The notes below the pieces were generated by a model. That model saw only the letters and a list, made by a program, of their open reading frames with translations. It was not told the DNA's origin and did not search any database. Below, piece after piece: positions 9,307 through 17,870 of a stretch of DNA of 64,000 nucleotides. Location: assembly GCF_041102775.1 (NCBI RefSeq), contig NZ_JBGCUO010000001.1:992001-1056000 (forward strand), written 5' to 3'. The stretch comes from Alcanivorax sp. REN37 (lineage in GTDB: Bacteria > Pseudomonadota > Gammaproteobacteria > Pseudomonadales > Alcanivoracaceae). How positions within the stretch are numbered: position 1 is the stretch's first letter; each line of letters starts with the position of its first letter. A program made the position numbers and the translations under genes.

Positions 9307-9945
9307 TTACTTGTTCGGCTGCGGCGTCAGGCGCAGGTAAGGACGCACCGCGTTGTAGCCTTTCGGGAACCGCTGTTTCAGCTCTGCTTCATCGGTGATC
9401 GACGGCACGATCACCACGTCGTCGCCATCTTTCCAATCCACCGGCGTTGCCACTTTGTAGCCATCGGTCAGTTGCAGCGAGTCGATTACTCGCAGAATCT
9501 CATCGAAGTTGCGACCAGTGCTGGGCGGGTAGGTGATGGTGGCGCGGATCTTCTTAGCGGGATCAATGAAGAATACCGAGCGCACGGTAACGGTGGCCGC
9601 GGCATTCGGGTGCAGCATGTCATACAGCTCCGAGACGCTGCGGTCTTCGTCGGCAATGATCGGGAAATCCACTTCGCACTGCTGGGTGTCGTTGATGTCT
9701 TCGATCCAGCGCGCGTGGGAGTCTACCGGGTCCACCGACAGTGCGATGACTTTCACATTGCGACGCGCGAAGTCTTCGCTCAGGCGCGCAGTGCGGCCCA
9801 GCTCAGTGGTGCACACCGGGGTGAAATCCGCCGGGTGAGAGTAGAGCACCACCCAGCTGTCGCCGGCCCAGTCGTGGAAGTTGATCCGGCCGATGGAGGT
9901 GTCCTGGTCAAAGTTCGGCGCTTCATCGCCCAGTCGCAACGTCAT
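9307..9945 (-). CDS. 1-Cys peroxiredoxin (Prdx6/LsfA type)
   Basis: Reduces hydrogen peroxide and organic hydroperoxides in the cytoplasm. The peroxidatic cysteine is in HPADFTPVCTTE, and the C-terminal extension with YPPSTGRNFDEILRVIDSLQ is typical of the 1-Cys group of about 212 residues. A second cysteine in TQQCEVDFP lies at the place seen in several Prdx6 relatives and is not a normal resolving cysteine. The ATG follows an AGGAGAG ribosome site. It is a single gene, with terminators or divergent starts on each side. No OxyR site is obvious to me. Confidence 0.93.
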   Translation of the reverse strand: MTLRLGDEAPNFDQDTSIGRINFHDWAGDSWVVLYSHPADFTPVCTTELGRTARLSEDFARRNVKVIALSVDPVDSHARWIEDINDTQQCEVDFPIIADEDRSVSELYDMLHPNAAATVTVRSVFFIDPAKKIRATITYPPSTGRNFDEILRVIDSLQLTDGYKVATPVDWKDGDDVVIVPSITDEAELKQRFPKGYNAVRPYLRLTPQPNK

Positions 9946-10115
9946 GGAAACTCTCCTGTAAGTCGATACACCTGCGGGCCGCGTTGGCCCACATCAGCCC
10001 TTGACCATACGAGGCGGCGGCGTAATCGGGAAATGACCAATCGCTCTGTGCTCATGCCAAGCAGTTATGAGCGGGCAGGCTATACTGCCGCGCTGATTGA
10101 TCGGGAGAGTTTTTT

Positions 10116-10499
10116 ATGCACCGCACTGTTATTGAGCCGCGTTTCTATGAAACCGACGCGTTTGGCCATATCAACAACACCGTCATTGCCGGCTGGTTCG
10201 AGACCGGACGCCGCGGTGTGTTCGAGCTGTTCAGCTCGGACATGGATCCTCGCAACCTCAACCTGATTCTGGCGCGTATCGAAATCGATTTTGTCGCGCA
10301 AACCTACTACGGATCAGAAGTCGAAATCCGTACCTGGGTGGAGCGCATCGGCCGCACCTCGTTCACTGTCAGCCAAGAGGCGTGGCAGAACGACCAGTGC
10401 GTGGCACGTGGCCAAGCGGTACAAGTGCATTTTGATTGGCAGACCCAAGCGCCAGCGCCGTTGAGCGAAGACCAGAAGGCGGCACTGGCCGCGCTGTAA
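10116..10499 (+). CDS. Hotdog-fold acyl-CoA thioesterase (YbgC/FadM-like)
   Basis: A 127-residue single hotdog domain that would hydrolyse acyl-CoA thioesters. The active-site segment is YETDAFGHINN (Asp14 the likely catalytic residue), followed by the long helix WFETGRRGVFELF. A GGGAGAG ribosome site precedes the ATG, and a TATACT box at 10081-10086 could be its -10. The acyl chain it prefers cannot be read from sequence. FadM-type enzymes help beta-oxidation, which fits a lipid-using cell, but this is inference. Confidence 0.85.
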   Translation: MHRTVIEPRFYETDAFGHINNTVIAGWFETGRRGVFELFSSDMDPRNLNLILARIEIDFVAQTYYGSEVEIRTWVERIGRTSFTVSQEAWQNDQCVARGQAVQVHFDWQTQAPAPLSEDQKAALAAL

Positions 10500-10505
10500 G
10501 CGGGC

Positions 10506-10832
10506 TCAGTGCAGTGATTGGAACCGGTGCGGTTGCAGCGTGATGCTCTGCACCAAGCTGCCGAGCATCACCAGTTGGCCTTCGTAACGTTCGTCACCAG
10601 TGACGGTGAACTCGAAGCGGTAGGTGCGGCGTAGCCGCATCGGGCCGTTGCCGTGGCGGGCGATCCAGATGCGGTCCAGTGCTACCGATTCGTCGAGCAG
10701 TTCGACATCAACCTGTTTGCAGTGCTGGCGGGCCGCCCGGTAAGCGCGTTCGCGTACGCCCTGTCCGCGCCAGAACAGCGCCGCCACCATGACGATGGCG
10801 CCGAACAGAATCAGGTCGATCATCTCCAACAT
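10506..10832 (-). CDS. DUF3301 membrane-anchored protein
   Basis: A 108-residue protein with one N-terminal membrane helix (about residues 5-22, IDLILFGAIVMVAALFW) followed by a basic soluble domain with HCKQVDVELLDESVALDRI and YRFEFTVTGDERYEG. These match the DUF3301 family common in Pseudomonas and relatives; the function is unknown. I begin at the ATG of 10830-10832 because the helix and the family start there; the frame extends 27 codons further without support. It converges on the thioesterase gene with only six bases between. Confidence 0.82.
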   Translation of the reverse strand: MLEMIDLILFGAIVMVAALFWRGQGVRERAYRAARQHCKQVDVELLDESVALDRIWIARHGNGPMRLRRTYRFEFTVTGDERYEGQLVMLGSLVQSITLQPHRFQSLH

Positions 10833-10953
10833 GGGGCTGCGTCCTGTGCCAAGCCTAGATGGGTGAAAAACAATGAACCCATCGACTATGAACGCTTTAC
10901 CTGCGGTTGCCAATCAGTCGGCGGCGACGACGACCTGTGGTCGTGAGCGTGGC

Positions 10954-11778
10954 TTAAATGGCGGGGCGGCGAAGTCGGTGCAGCACGACGTCGAGCTGCA
11001 CTGATAGGCTCTCCAGTTTGGCGAGTGCGGCCCGGCGTTCGGCATTGGCGCGGAAGAAATGCGGCGTCATCAACGCCAAATCGGCTAACGCCGCCGCGTC
11101 CAAGCTAATGCGATAGCGCACCCGTTGTTGCGCTACGGCTTCCAGTCCGGCGGCTTCGGCGCGGGCGGCGGTGGGCAGCGGCTTGTGCTGCACTTCGGCG
11201 TATAGCAGTTGTCGCAATTCGAGCAGGTGGTCGGGACCGGGATCGGCCAGTAGCAACTCGCCGCCGGGTGCCAGTACATCGTGAAACGCCGGATAACATT
11301 GGAATCCGAACAAGCACAGCAACAGACGCGCACTGGCGGGCGCCACGGGCGGTTGGCGATTGGTGCCCACCACCCAGGTTATTGCCGACGCGCGTTTGGC
11401 GGCGTCACGTACTGCCCACTTCGAGATGTCCATGCCGACGCACTGGTGCGCCGGCCAACCGAGTTGCTGCTGCAGTTGGTGCAGGTAGTAGCCCTCACCG
11501 CAGCCGGCATCCAGTACGTATTGTCCGATTGGTAGCTCGGCGTCCGCCAGCAGCGTCCGCATTGCGTTGACCAGCGCGCGATAGTGGCCTTGGTCAAGGA
11601 AGCGGCCGCGGGCGCGCACCATGTCACGGCTGTCACCGGGATCCCGGGAGCGTTTGAAATGTGCCGGCAATAGCGGCCAGTAGCCTTCCCGGCTGCGGTC
11701 GAAATGATGGCCGTTGGCACAGCGGGCGTGCCGATCGGTGAGTGTCAGCGGCAATTGATCGAGTGGGCAGCAAAGCAT
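10954..11778 (-). CDS. rlmA: 23S rRNA (guanine745-N1)-methyltransferase
   Basis: Methylates G745 in helix 35 of 23S rRNA. The N-terminal zinc-finger segment keeps CPLD...ARCANGHHFD, then SREGYWPLLP and the family signature KRSRDPGDSRDMVRARGRFLD. The SAM loop is VLDAGCGEGYYLHQL. I take the ATG at 11778 (274 residues); a TTG seven codons earlier is possible but unsupported. Note that the first finger motif reads CCPLDQ rather than the usual CxxC, so zinc binding may be altered. Confidence 0.9.
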   Translation of the reverse strand: MLCCPLDQLPLTLTDRHARCANGHHFDRSREGYWPLLPAHFKRSRDPGDSRDMVRARGRFLDQGHYRALVNAMRTLLADAELPIGQYVLDAGCGEGYYLHQLQQQLGWPAHQCVGMDISKWAVRDAAKRASAITWVVGTNRQPPVAPASARLLLCLFGFQCYPAFHDVLAPGGELLLADPGPDHLLELRQLLYAEVQHKPLPTAARAEAAGLEAVAQQRVRYRISLDAAALADLALMTPHFFRANAERRAALAKLESLSVQLDVVLHRLRRPAI

Positions 11779-11832
11779 GGTCGGCGCGGGTGGCGGCAAG
11801 GGCCGGCAGTGTAACGCAGCTGGCGCTCGGAA

Positions 11833-12759
11833 TCAGGCCGGCGGCGCCAAGTGGGCGTCCAGATACTCGATCAGCAGTCGGGTGCGTTGCGGCAGGTTGC
11901 GGCGGCCGGCGAATACCAAGTAGTAGTCCAAATTAGGCAGCCGGTAATCGGGCAAAACATGCACCAGGGTGCGGCGGCGTAAATCGTCGATAACATCTTG
12001 CTCGCCCACCACCCCTAGTCCTTTGCCAGCACGCAGCCAGGCCAAGTAGACATCGCTGTCATCGGTGGTCATGTTCGGCACTATCTTGATGTTTTCCTGC
12101 CGGGCGCGTTGGCCTTGCTCACCCGCGTGGGTGGAACGCAGTGGCCACAGGTCGTTGAGCGCGCCTTGGCTGTCCAGCGCCAGACAGCGATGCAGGCGGA
12201 TGTCCTGCGCCCGGTGCAGCGGCGCAGCCTCGCGGATATAGGTTGGTGAGGCCACTAGGAAACAGCGATTGCTCAGCAGCCGGCGCGCCACCAGGCTGGA
12301 GTCCTGCGGCTCGCCGAGGGTGATGGCGAGGTCGTAGCCGTCGCGGATGAAGTCCACCCGGCGGTCTTCAAGATGCAAGTGGATTTGCAGCGCCGGGTAC
12401 AGTCGCGAAAAGGACGCTACCAGCGGTTCAATCAGGCGGCGGCCTATGGAGAGGCTAGCGATGACCTTCAGGCTGCCGCTGAGCGCATCGTCCGGATTCG
12501 ACAGCGCGCTGATGGTGTCGTGAATATGGGCGAACACGTCCGACAGCCGATCATGCAGCGCCTCACCGGCGGCAGTCAGGATCAGGTCATGGCCATCGCG
12601 CAGCACCAAGCTGGTACCAAGCGCTTCTTCCAGTCGCTGCAGGCCTTTTTTCACTGAAATCGGTGCCAGTGACAGCCGTCGCGCGGCTCCGGCGAGGGTG
12701 CCGGCGTCCACCAGTGCCATGAAAATATCCAAGTCTGACATGGTGTTGACGTCGTTCAT
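11833..12759 (-). CDS. LysR-family transcriptional regulator
   Basis: A 308-residue regulator. The N-terminal winged helix-turn-helix spans about residues 7-65 (DIFMALVDAGTLAGAARRL then VKKGLQRLEEALG), followed by the two-lobed effector domain from about residue 92. The ATG follows a GGGAGGCC ribosome site; the frame runs 56 codons further upstream but that part crosses the intergenic region. The target genes are unknown: neither neighbour is a clear divergent partner within 300 bases. A palindrome at 12893-12910 may be its own operator. Confidence 0.92.
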   Translation of the reverse strand: MNDVNTMSDLDIFMALVDAGTLAGAARRLSLAPISVKKGLQRLEEALGTSLVLRDGHDLILTAAGEALHDRLSDVFAHIHDTISALSNPDDALSGSLKVIASLSIGRRLIEPLVASFSRLYPALQIHLHLEDRRVDFIRDGYDLAITLGEPQDSSLVARRLLSNRCFLVASPTYIREAAPLHRAQDIRLHRCLALDSQGALNDLWPLRSTHAGEQGQRARQENIKIVPNMTTDDSDVYLAWLRAGKGLGVVGEQDVIDDLRRRTLVHVLPDYRLPNLDYYLVFAGRRNLPQRTRLLIEYLDAHLAPPA

Positions 12760-12892
12760 GGTGGCCTCCCGCCAAACCGGGCAACAGCTGCCGTAGAGAG
12801 TGTGTTGCGGATGCGGCGCCAGGCTTCTGGAGCGCGGGGGTCGGGACAGGTCCGACGCGGCGGGCATCATTGTGTCGATCCCCGGAGTTGAA

Positions 12893-12910
12893 CTTGAACA
12901 TAAGTTCAAG
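12893..12910. promoter_or_regulatory. Palindromic operator candidate upstream of LysR gene
   Basis: CTTGAAC and GTTCAAG are perfect 7-base arms around ATAA. It lies 134 bases before the LysR start, next to AT-rich DNA. LysR regulators bind dyads of this size and often control their own gene, so this is a plausible operator; the T-N12-A spacing differs by one from the classical T-N11-A. Confidence 0.4.
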
Positions 12911-13179
12911 AAACGCAGCTTTTCCAAATATTTATTTTTTTGCCGGTGCAGCCTGCCATTCTTGTCATGCTGCGATCATAAGTGTCCCGGCGGCGCAGCG
13001 CGGAGAGCTCGTTCCAGTGGCGCTCCGGCCCCGGCCCGGCGGTTGTCGTGTGAGGCCAGGCGCTATGCCGCATCCGTCGACACCCTTAGTGAGCGCGCTG
13101 GCCAGGTTGCTCCAGTCTTGATGGAAGGTGCTGACGGGACGCAACGGCTTCTATAGAGGTCATATTGGTGCTTTGAATT

Positions 13180-13216
13180 AAATAGAAAAAATCGAAAAGC
13201 TGAATTTCATCTATTT
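13180..13216. repeat. Inverted repeat in AT-rich island before GspC-like gene
   Basis: AAATAGA (13180-13186) and TCTATTT (13210-13216) are perfect arms 23 bases apart inside the AT-rich island. It could be a regulator site or an RNA hairpin in the leader; the low complexity makes chance pairing possible. Confidence 0.35.
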
Positions 13217-13253
13217 CACTTTTTGTGATTTCAGGCCTAGCCGGGAGGGCGGC

Positions 13254-14015
13254 ATGGGACGCAAAGGTTGGTTACTCAGTGGCGCCCTGGTGCTGGTCGG
13301 TATAGGGCTGTGGCAATGGCCGCGACATGCCGAGAGACCGTTGCCGGTGAGAGTCCCGTCTGACGCGCCTCAGGCTCCGCTGTCGCCTCCACCCAGTCCC
13401 TCACCGACGGCACCGCCGGCCGCTGCTGCGGTGAAAGCTGGGAGTAATCATTTGTTGGCGGGGCTGCAATTAATCGCCCTGTTTCAGACCGATGATGCGG
13501 CTCTGGCGTCGGCGGTGATTGTGATTGATGACACCCGCATTGCCCGCTACCGGGTTGGCGAGCGGTTGGATGCTGAGCGGCGCATCAAGGCATTGCTGCC
13601 GGATCGGGCGCTGATCGAGGGTGCGTATGGCGTGCAGGTGCTGCAGCTGGCGCCGTTGTCCGGTGCCGCGCAAGCAGCGGTACAGTCCGCGGTTGCGGAG
13701 CCGGAAGGAGAGGCGTCACCGCCCGCTCTGACACCGCGCGAGCAGGTGCTGGAGGAGCTGGACCTGACGCCGGTCACGGCTGGCAGTGCGGACGGTTATC
13801 TGGTCGGAGAGCGGCTGTCGACGGAAGTCACTGCGCGCAGCGGCGTGAAACCGGGCGATACAGTGGTGTCATTGAATGGTTACCCGCTTGGTGAAGCCGC
13901 TTGGGACGAACTGGCGTGGCAGTCGTTTGAGTCTTCCGGCAAGGCGGTGGTGCGGGTGCAGCGCGGTGGGGAAACCTTCTATGTGAATTACCCGGAACCG
14001 GACAACGGGCAGTAA
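13254..14015 (+). CDS. Orphan GspC/PDZ-like inner-membrane protein
   Basis: A 253-residue bitopic protein: one N-terminal membrane helix (about residues 6-21), a proline-rich periplasmic linker (35-60), a beta-rich domain at about 66-133 (LLAGLQLIALFQTDD through YGVQVLQL) resembling the homology region of type II secretion GspC, and a C-terminal PDZ-like domain at about 175-248 (GYLVGERLSTEV, SGVKPGDTVVSLNGYPL). In type II secretion GspC links the inner-membrane platform to the secretin GspD. No other gsp gene lies nearby, so either the rest is elsewhere or this protein does something else. The ATG has a GGGAGGGC ribosome site and follows an AT-rich island. Family placement is from domain layout only. 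Confidence 0.65.
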   Translation: MGRKGWLLSGALVLVGIGLWQWPRHAERPLPVRVPSDAPQAPLSPPPSPSPTAPPAAAAVKAGSNHLLAGLQLIALFQTDDAALASAVIVIDDTRIARYRVGERLDAERRIKALLPDRALIEGAYGVQVLQLAPLSGAAQAAVQSAVAEPEGEASPPALTPREQVLEELDLTPVTAGSADGYLVGERLSTEVTARSGVKPGDTVVSLNGYPLGEAAWDELAWQSFESSGKAVVRVQRGGETFYVNYPEPDNGQ

Positions 14016-14048
14016 AGCGGCGGCACCCGTGGGCGCCGCCAGCTGACC

Positions 14049-14384
14049 TCAGTTGAGGTCGTCCAAGGTCACGGTCAGGGAATCGTGACGACGGACGTTG
14101 TGCTTCCAGAACACGTAATCATCGTGGTCTTCATCGACCACACGGATATCGAATATCGGGTTGTCGTAGCCGCTGATGTCGATCGGCTGGCTGTGGCCAT
14201 CACGCAGGATGGAGCTGCCGAGAACATCTTCTTCCCAATCTTCGGAGTCGGGCGGGCTCAGATAGATGTAGTGGATGTCGTAACCGGTTTTATTGTGGAT
14301 CGTCAGGCGGAAATCTTCCGCATTCGCCAGGGCAGACAGCCCTAGGGAGAAAAGTGCCAGGCAGGCAATCAGGTACTTGCGCAC
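14049..14384 (-). CDS. Small secreted acidic protein, function unknown
   Basis: A 111-residue protein beginning at a GTG (14382-14384) with a GAGGGGA ribosome site. A clear signal peptide (RKYLIACLALFSLGLSALANA) is followed by a small acidic domain with IHNKTGYDIHYIYLSP, EDWEEDVLG and VVDEDHDDYVFW. I recognise this as a recurring short exported type in proteobacteria, but know no function; the aspartate clusters could bind a cation such as calcium. The longer frame to 14447 would bury the signal peptide. It converges on the GspC-like gene. Confidence 0.75.
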   Translation of the reverse strand: MRKYLIACLALFSLGLSALANAEDFRLTIHNKTGYDIHYIYLSPPDSEDWEEDVLGSSILRDGHSQPIDISGYDNPIFDIRVVDEDHDDYVFWKHNVRRHDSLTVTLDDLN

Positions 14385-14559
14385 GGGAGGTCCCCTCGGT
14401 TTGAGATAGTAGTGCTTGCTGAATGCCGGCCAAGGCCGATGTGACACATAACCCGGACGTTCAACGGCGCCGACTATACGCCAAAAGCGGTCGCCGGTCA
14501 GTTACAGTCGGGCGAAGCCACCGGCCCGTGAACTGGGTCACATAGGCCGGTGCGGAGGG

Positions 14560-14970
14560 TCAAGGAGTAGCGGCAGCCGGCTCCGGTTTGCTCAGAAATT
14601 GCTGCGACACCCGGTCCAGCAGCGACTGCGCGTTGTCACAGCTGGCGGTCGCATCGCTGCAACCGAGGCACTCTTTCAACGCCTGGCTGGCGAGGGTCAA
14701 GTTGATGCGATAGCCGAGGTGCTCGTAGCCCACTACCTGGTCCTGAATGGCTTGCACTTGCGCCAATGCTGGCGCTGCCTCACTGCGGCACGCCTCAACC
14801 CCTTCGGGTTGATCGAGGGCATAGCGCTCGGGTTGGCTGCTGCCTTGCTGACGTAATTCGGTAAGTGTGCTGACTTGCGCGCGGACCTGATCCTTGCTTG
14901 CTTCCGTTGCATAAGCCACTGGTGCCGAAAGGGTCACCAGCAGGGGCAGCAATATTGACAGCCGTTTCAT
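14560..14970 (-). CDS. Hypothetical secreted protein
   Basis: A 136-residue protein with a typical signal peptide (MKRLSILLPLLVTLSAPVAYA, cleavage near residue 21). The mature part is mainly helical, rich in Gln and Ala, with four cysteines (VEACRSE, LKECLGCSD, ASCDNAQ) that could form two disulfides in the periplasm. I do not recognise the family. It stands alone between two other exported-protein genes on the same strand. Confidence 0.7.
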   Translation of the reverse strand: MKRLSILLPLLVTLSAPVAYATEASKDQVRAQVSTLTELRQQGSSQPERYALDQPEGVEACRSEAAPALAQVQAIQDQVVGYEHLGYRINLTLASQALKECLGCSDATASCDNAQSLLDRVSQQFLSKPEPAAATP

Positions 14971-15091
14971 GACACATCCCTGTTGGGTGAAAGGAAGGCG
15001 GAGTGCGGCCCGCCCCGGACCTGTCGAGACTAGCCGCCTGTAAAGGGGCTGTCACGGCCAGGCCGGGAAAGGCAGCTTTTAGCGCCGTGCT

Positions 15092-15787
15092 TCAGGATTT
15101 CTCCACATCCAGCAGTTCGATCTCGAACACCAGCGTGGAGTTGGGGCCGATCGGGCCGGCACCTTGATCGCCATAGGCCATCTGCGGCGGCACTACGATG
15201 CGCCACTTGTCGCCCACTGACATCATCGGCAGCACTTCTTGCCAGGCCGGGATCACTTGGCGCAGGGAGAAGTTGATCGGCTCGCCGCGCTCGTTGCTGT
15301 CGTCGAACACGGTGCCGTCCACCAGCGTGCCGCGGTAATGGGCGGTAATGGTGTCGTCCATGGCCGGGTGAGGGCCGCTGCCGTTGGCAAGGCGCTCCAA
15401 CTGGATGCCGCTATCGAGGGTTTCGACGCCGCTTTGGCGAGCATGCTCAGCGCGGAAAGCGTCGCCGGCAACTTTATTCTCGTTGGCCAGCTTGGCTTGG
15501 GCGGCTTCTGCCTGCTCCTGCGCGCGGCGCTGGAATGCGGCACCGACTTCGTCCATTTCTTCGTCACTGAGCAATGGCTTGCCCTGTGGATCAAGGCCGG
15601 TGCGCAGACCGTGTTGGATCAGTGACTGATCCAAGCCACCGACGCTGTCACGCACCATCATTCCCATTTGGTAACCGACGGCATAAGCCATTTTCTGGTC
15701 TTCCGTGTCCAATTGAGTGGGCGCTGAGTTGGTCACTGCGCATCCCCCCAGGCCGATCACTGCGGCCGCGACCATAAGTCGTTTCAT
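15092..15787 (-). CDS. FKBP-type peptidyl-prolyl isomerase, lipoprotein
   Basis: A 231-residue FkpA/Mip-like isomerase. The N-terminus has a lipobox (GLGGC, Cys16), so it is anchored in a membrane facing the periplasm. A helical dimerisation domain (about 30-125) starts with KMAYAVGYQMGMMVRDS. The FKBP domain (about 140-228) has AHYRGTLVDGTVFDDS, VIPAWQEVLPMMSVGDKWRI and PPQMAYGDQGAGPIGPNSTLVFEIELLDV. It would help fold exported proteins. The ATG at 15785-15787 follows a GGGAGG site; the 40 codons upstream are unlikely to be coding. Confidence 0.92.
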   Translation of the reverse strand: MKRLMVAAAVIGLGGCAVTNSAPTQLDTEDQKMAYAVGYQMGMMVRDSVGGLDQSLIQHGLRTGLDPQGKPLLSDEEMDEVGAAFQRRAQEQAEAAQAKLANENKVAGDAFRAEHARQSGVETLDSGIQLERLANGSGPHPAMDDTITAHYRGTLVDGTVFDDSNERGEPINFSLRQVIPAWQEVLPMMSVGDKWRIVVPPQMAYGDQGAGPIGPNSTLVFEIELLDVEKS

Positions 15788-15942
15788 GTTGCCTCCCTTC
15801 TGAAGCTTTGTACTGTTGTCGGTATCGAATGCGCGCCGCGCCGGAACACCCAAGTTGCCCAAGCAATTTGCCACGCGCCTGTGCTGTGACCGAGGTGCCG
15901 CACGCAAGTTCTATTTTTTGCAGATCGAGGTGGGAGATCAGG

Positions 15943-16419
15943 ATGAACGGTTGGCGGTTGCTCGCCAGTGTGGCGATCGGAGCGTGGGCGGGCGTCCTGG
16001 GGGCGGCGCCAGCGCCGACCGTAGCGCTGTGTCCGTCCGGTGCCGCTGGTGAGCGTGGCCCATGGCACGCAGAATTAGCCGCCACGCCGGCCCAGCGCGC
16101 GCGAGGCTTCCGTGATCGCCCAGCGCCAGATGATCACACCCTGATCTACTTTCTCTATCGTCACGACCAGACCCGCACCGGTTTCTGGATGTATCAGGTT
16201 GAGGTGCCACTCGACATCGCCTTCATCTCTGCGGCGGGTGAGGTGCTGGCGATCCGCACCATGGTGCCCTGCCTTGGGGCGCCATCCAGCTGCCCGGTGT
16301 ACCACGCTCCGGCTCCGTATCGCGCCGCACTGGAAGGCGCCGCCGGCGTCATGGCGCGTCGGGGATTGGCCGTGGGCGACACACTTCGTCGCTGCGTTGA
16401 CGCCGCTGCCAGCGAGTAA
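15943..16419 (+). CDS. DUF192 exported protein
   Basis: A 158-residue protein with an N-terminal signal (NGWRLLASVAIGAWAGVLGA) and one DUF192 domain (COG1430). Family marks: HAELAATPAQRARGFRDRP, then MYQVEVPLDIAFISAAGEVLAI and a C-terminal GVMARRGLAVGD. The biochemical role of the family is not established. The usual LMxR phrase is degenerate here (FRDRPAP). It is divergent from the FKBP gene and converges on the haem-oxygenase-like gene. I use the ATG at 15943 because the signal peptide starts there. Confidence 0.82.
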   Translation: MNGWRLLASVAIGAWAGVLGAAPAPTVALCPSGAAGERGPWHAELAATPAQRARGFRDRPAPDDHTLIYFLYRHDQTRTGFWMYQVEVPLDIAFISAAGEVLAIRTMVPCLGAPSSCPVYHAPAPYRAALEGAAGVMARRGLAVGDTLRRCVDAAASE

Positions 16420-16502
16420 TCGAGCGCCCCATCTTTCGATCCGGTGCCTACAGGTCACTGGCCCGCCCGGCAGCCGGCATCAGCATGACCGTACGCTGTC
16501 GC

Positions 16503-17870
16503 TCAAATCACCATGCTGCGCTGGGTCGACGACAGGCCCCGCGACAGCCAGTGCCGTGGGCAGGCCCCCATGCTGCCGGCGCGGAAGGCACGGGTGGCCA
16601 GCAGACCCAATGGCGTACTGTGTTGCGAGGGGCCTAGCAGCGGTACTAGAGCCGCCATGCGCGCATTACGATCGGCGCATGGCGCTAGCCGCTGAAGCAG
16701 CTGTTGGTGCTGCCCCGGTGAGGGGCTGCTGTCGTCACGTTGCGGCCGACTGCTGTCCCACAGCGAGCTGCCGCTGCCAAGCCAATCGAGCAACAACTGC
16801 TGTTCACGCAGCGAGAACACCCCGTACATCTGCGCGCCCGGCGGGTAGATTAAGCGCCAGAACCGGCTTTGGAGCGGCTCTTGGCCTGGTTTCAACCAGC
16901 CTTCGCGCAGCAACGCAGCACGCAACGCGCTGCCGTCGTTGCGGCCTTCATCAAGCAAGGATTTGAGCGGTTGGCTACCGACCCGGCAACCGGCGTGGTG
17001 CAGCTGCAAGCCCACCGCCGCTTTCGCCGCCAATACGTGATCAAGTGCCTCGGTGAGATCGAACTGTCGAATCAAATCCGGCGTGCCGATGCCACGCTCT
17101 GCCAACGCCGCCCCACGTCGCACGCGACGATAAAACGCTTGTGGATCACGGGCAGCTGCCACTAACCGCTGGGTGGCTTGGCACGCCATGATCGCGTGAC
17201 CGCTATCGGCGTTGTCGATGGTGATGTGCAGCACGAAGTAGTAGGGGTCGAGATTGAGCTCGGCCAGCTCTTGGCGGGTGATCAGCAAGTGCAGTGGCAA
17301 CTGTTCATAACTGAGGTTGAAGCCCACCACCTCCGGCAGAAATTCTTCTGTCAAAGCGCCCAGCGCCAGTTGCAGAGCCCCCTGTACAAATAAGCTGTCC
17401 GGTAGGCGCTCTAGGTCTTCACAGTGATAGCGCTGGACTAACTGCTGGTAGAGCAGCACATGGTTTTGGCTTGGCAGACCATCCCCAAGTTCTTCCAAGT
17501 AGGTGCGCACCAGAGGAGCAAAGCGAGGGTCATTCCAATGTTCGCAGCAGCCGTAGAGCCAAGCGCCATCGACCAGCTTGGTAGGCGCTGCGCGGCGGAG
17601 AAAGTCGAGCGCATGACTGATGTTGGAGAAGTAGCGCCGTGGAGCGCCTTGCTGGCGCTCCAGTTGGTACTGTTCGAACGCCTTGCCGACTGACAGGTGC
17701 TGGCTATCGAGCCAGGCGGGCAATTGGTCGAGCTGAGCCGGGAGTGGGCTGTCGTCCGCCTCGCAAGCATCAAGGTGGTAATGGAGAAAAGCACGCGCAC
17801 TGTCCAATGCTCCGGCGTCCGGTATCGGCTGTTGCAGGCGTTGATAGAGCGTCCGTGCAAGGGCTTCCAT
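16503..17870 (-). CDS. Haem-oxygenase-like diiron (iron-containing redox enzyme) family protein
   Basis: A 455-residue protein of the HDO type (Pfam Haem_oxygenas_2). The core at about residues 80-300 is all-helical and carries the paired ligand motifs expected for a diiron site: LEELGDGLPSQNH (Glu126/127 and His137), NLSYEQLPLH (Glu189, His194) and DNADSGH (Asp219 or Asp222, His225). The phrases APTKLVDGAWLYG and LDPYYFVLHITIDN are typical of this subgroup. Known relatives oxidise amino acids, fatty acids or N-hydroxy compounds, but this subgroup has no assigned substrate that I know. The last 150 residues form an extra domain of unknown role with [20 protein letters not shown] strong GGAGGT ribosome site precedes the ATG. 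It lies 120 bases after a TauE-like gene on the same strand and may share its transcript. Confidence 0.75.
   Translation of the reverse strand: MEALARTLYQRLQQPIPDAGALDSARAFLHYHLDACEADDSPLPAQLDQLPAWLDSQHLSVGKAFEQYQLERQQGAPRRYFSNISHALDFLRRAAPTKLVDGAWLYGCCEHWNDPRFAPLVRTYLEELGDGLPSQNHVLLYQQLVQRYHCEDLERLPDSLFVQGALQLALGALTEEFLPEVVGFNLSYEQLPLHLLITRQELAELNLDPYYFVLHITIDNADSGHAIMACQATQRLVAAARDPQAFYRRVRRGAALAERGIGTPDLIRQFDLTEALDHVLAAKAAVGLQLHHAGCRVGSQPLKSLLDEGRNDGSALRAALLREGWLKPGQEPLQSRFWRLIYPPGAQMYGVFSLREQQLLLDWLGSGSSLWDSSRPQRDDSSPSPGQHQQLLQRLAPCADRNARMAALVPLLGPSQHSTPLGLLATRAFRAGSMGACPRHWLSRGLSSTQRSMVI

Larger units (their letters stand above)
12760..13253. other. 494-base gene-free interval between LysR and GspC-like genes
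   Basis: I see no credible gene here. It holds a palindrome at 12893-12910 followed by an AT-rich patch, a GC-rich middle part, and a strongly AT-rich island at about 13158-13232 immediately before the GspC-like gene. The two AT-rich patches are unlike the rest of the window. Confidence 0.7.
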
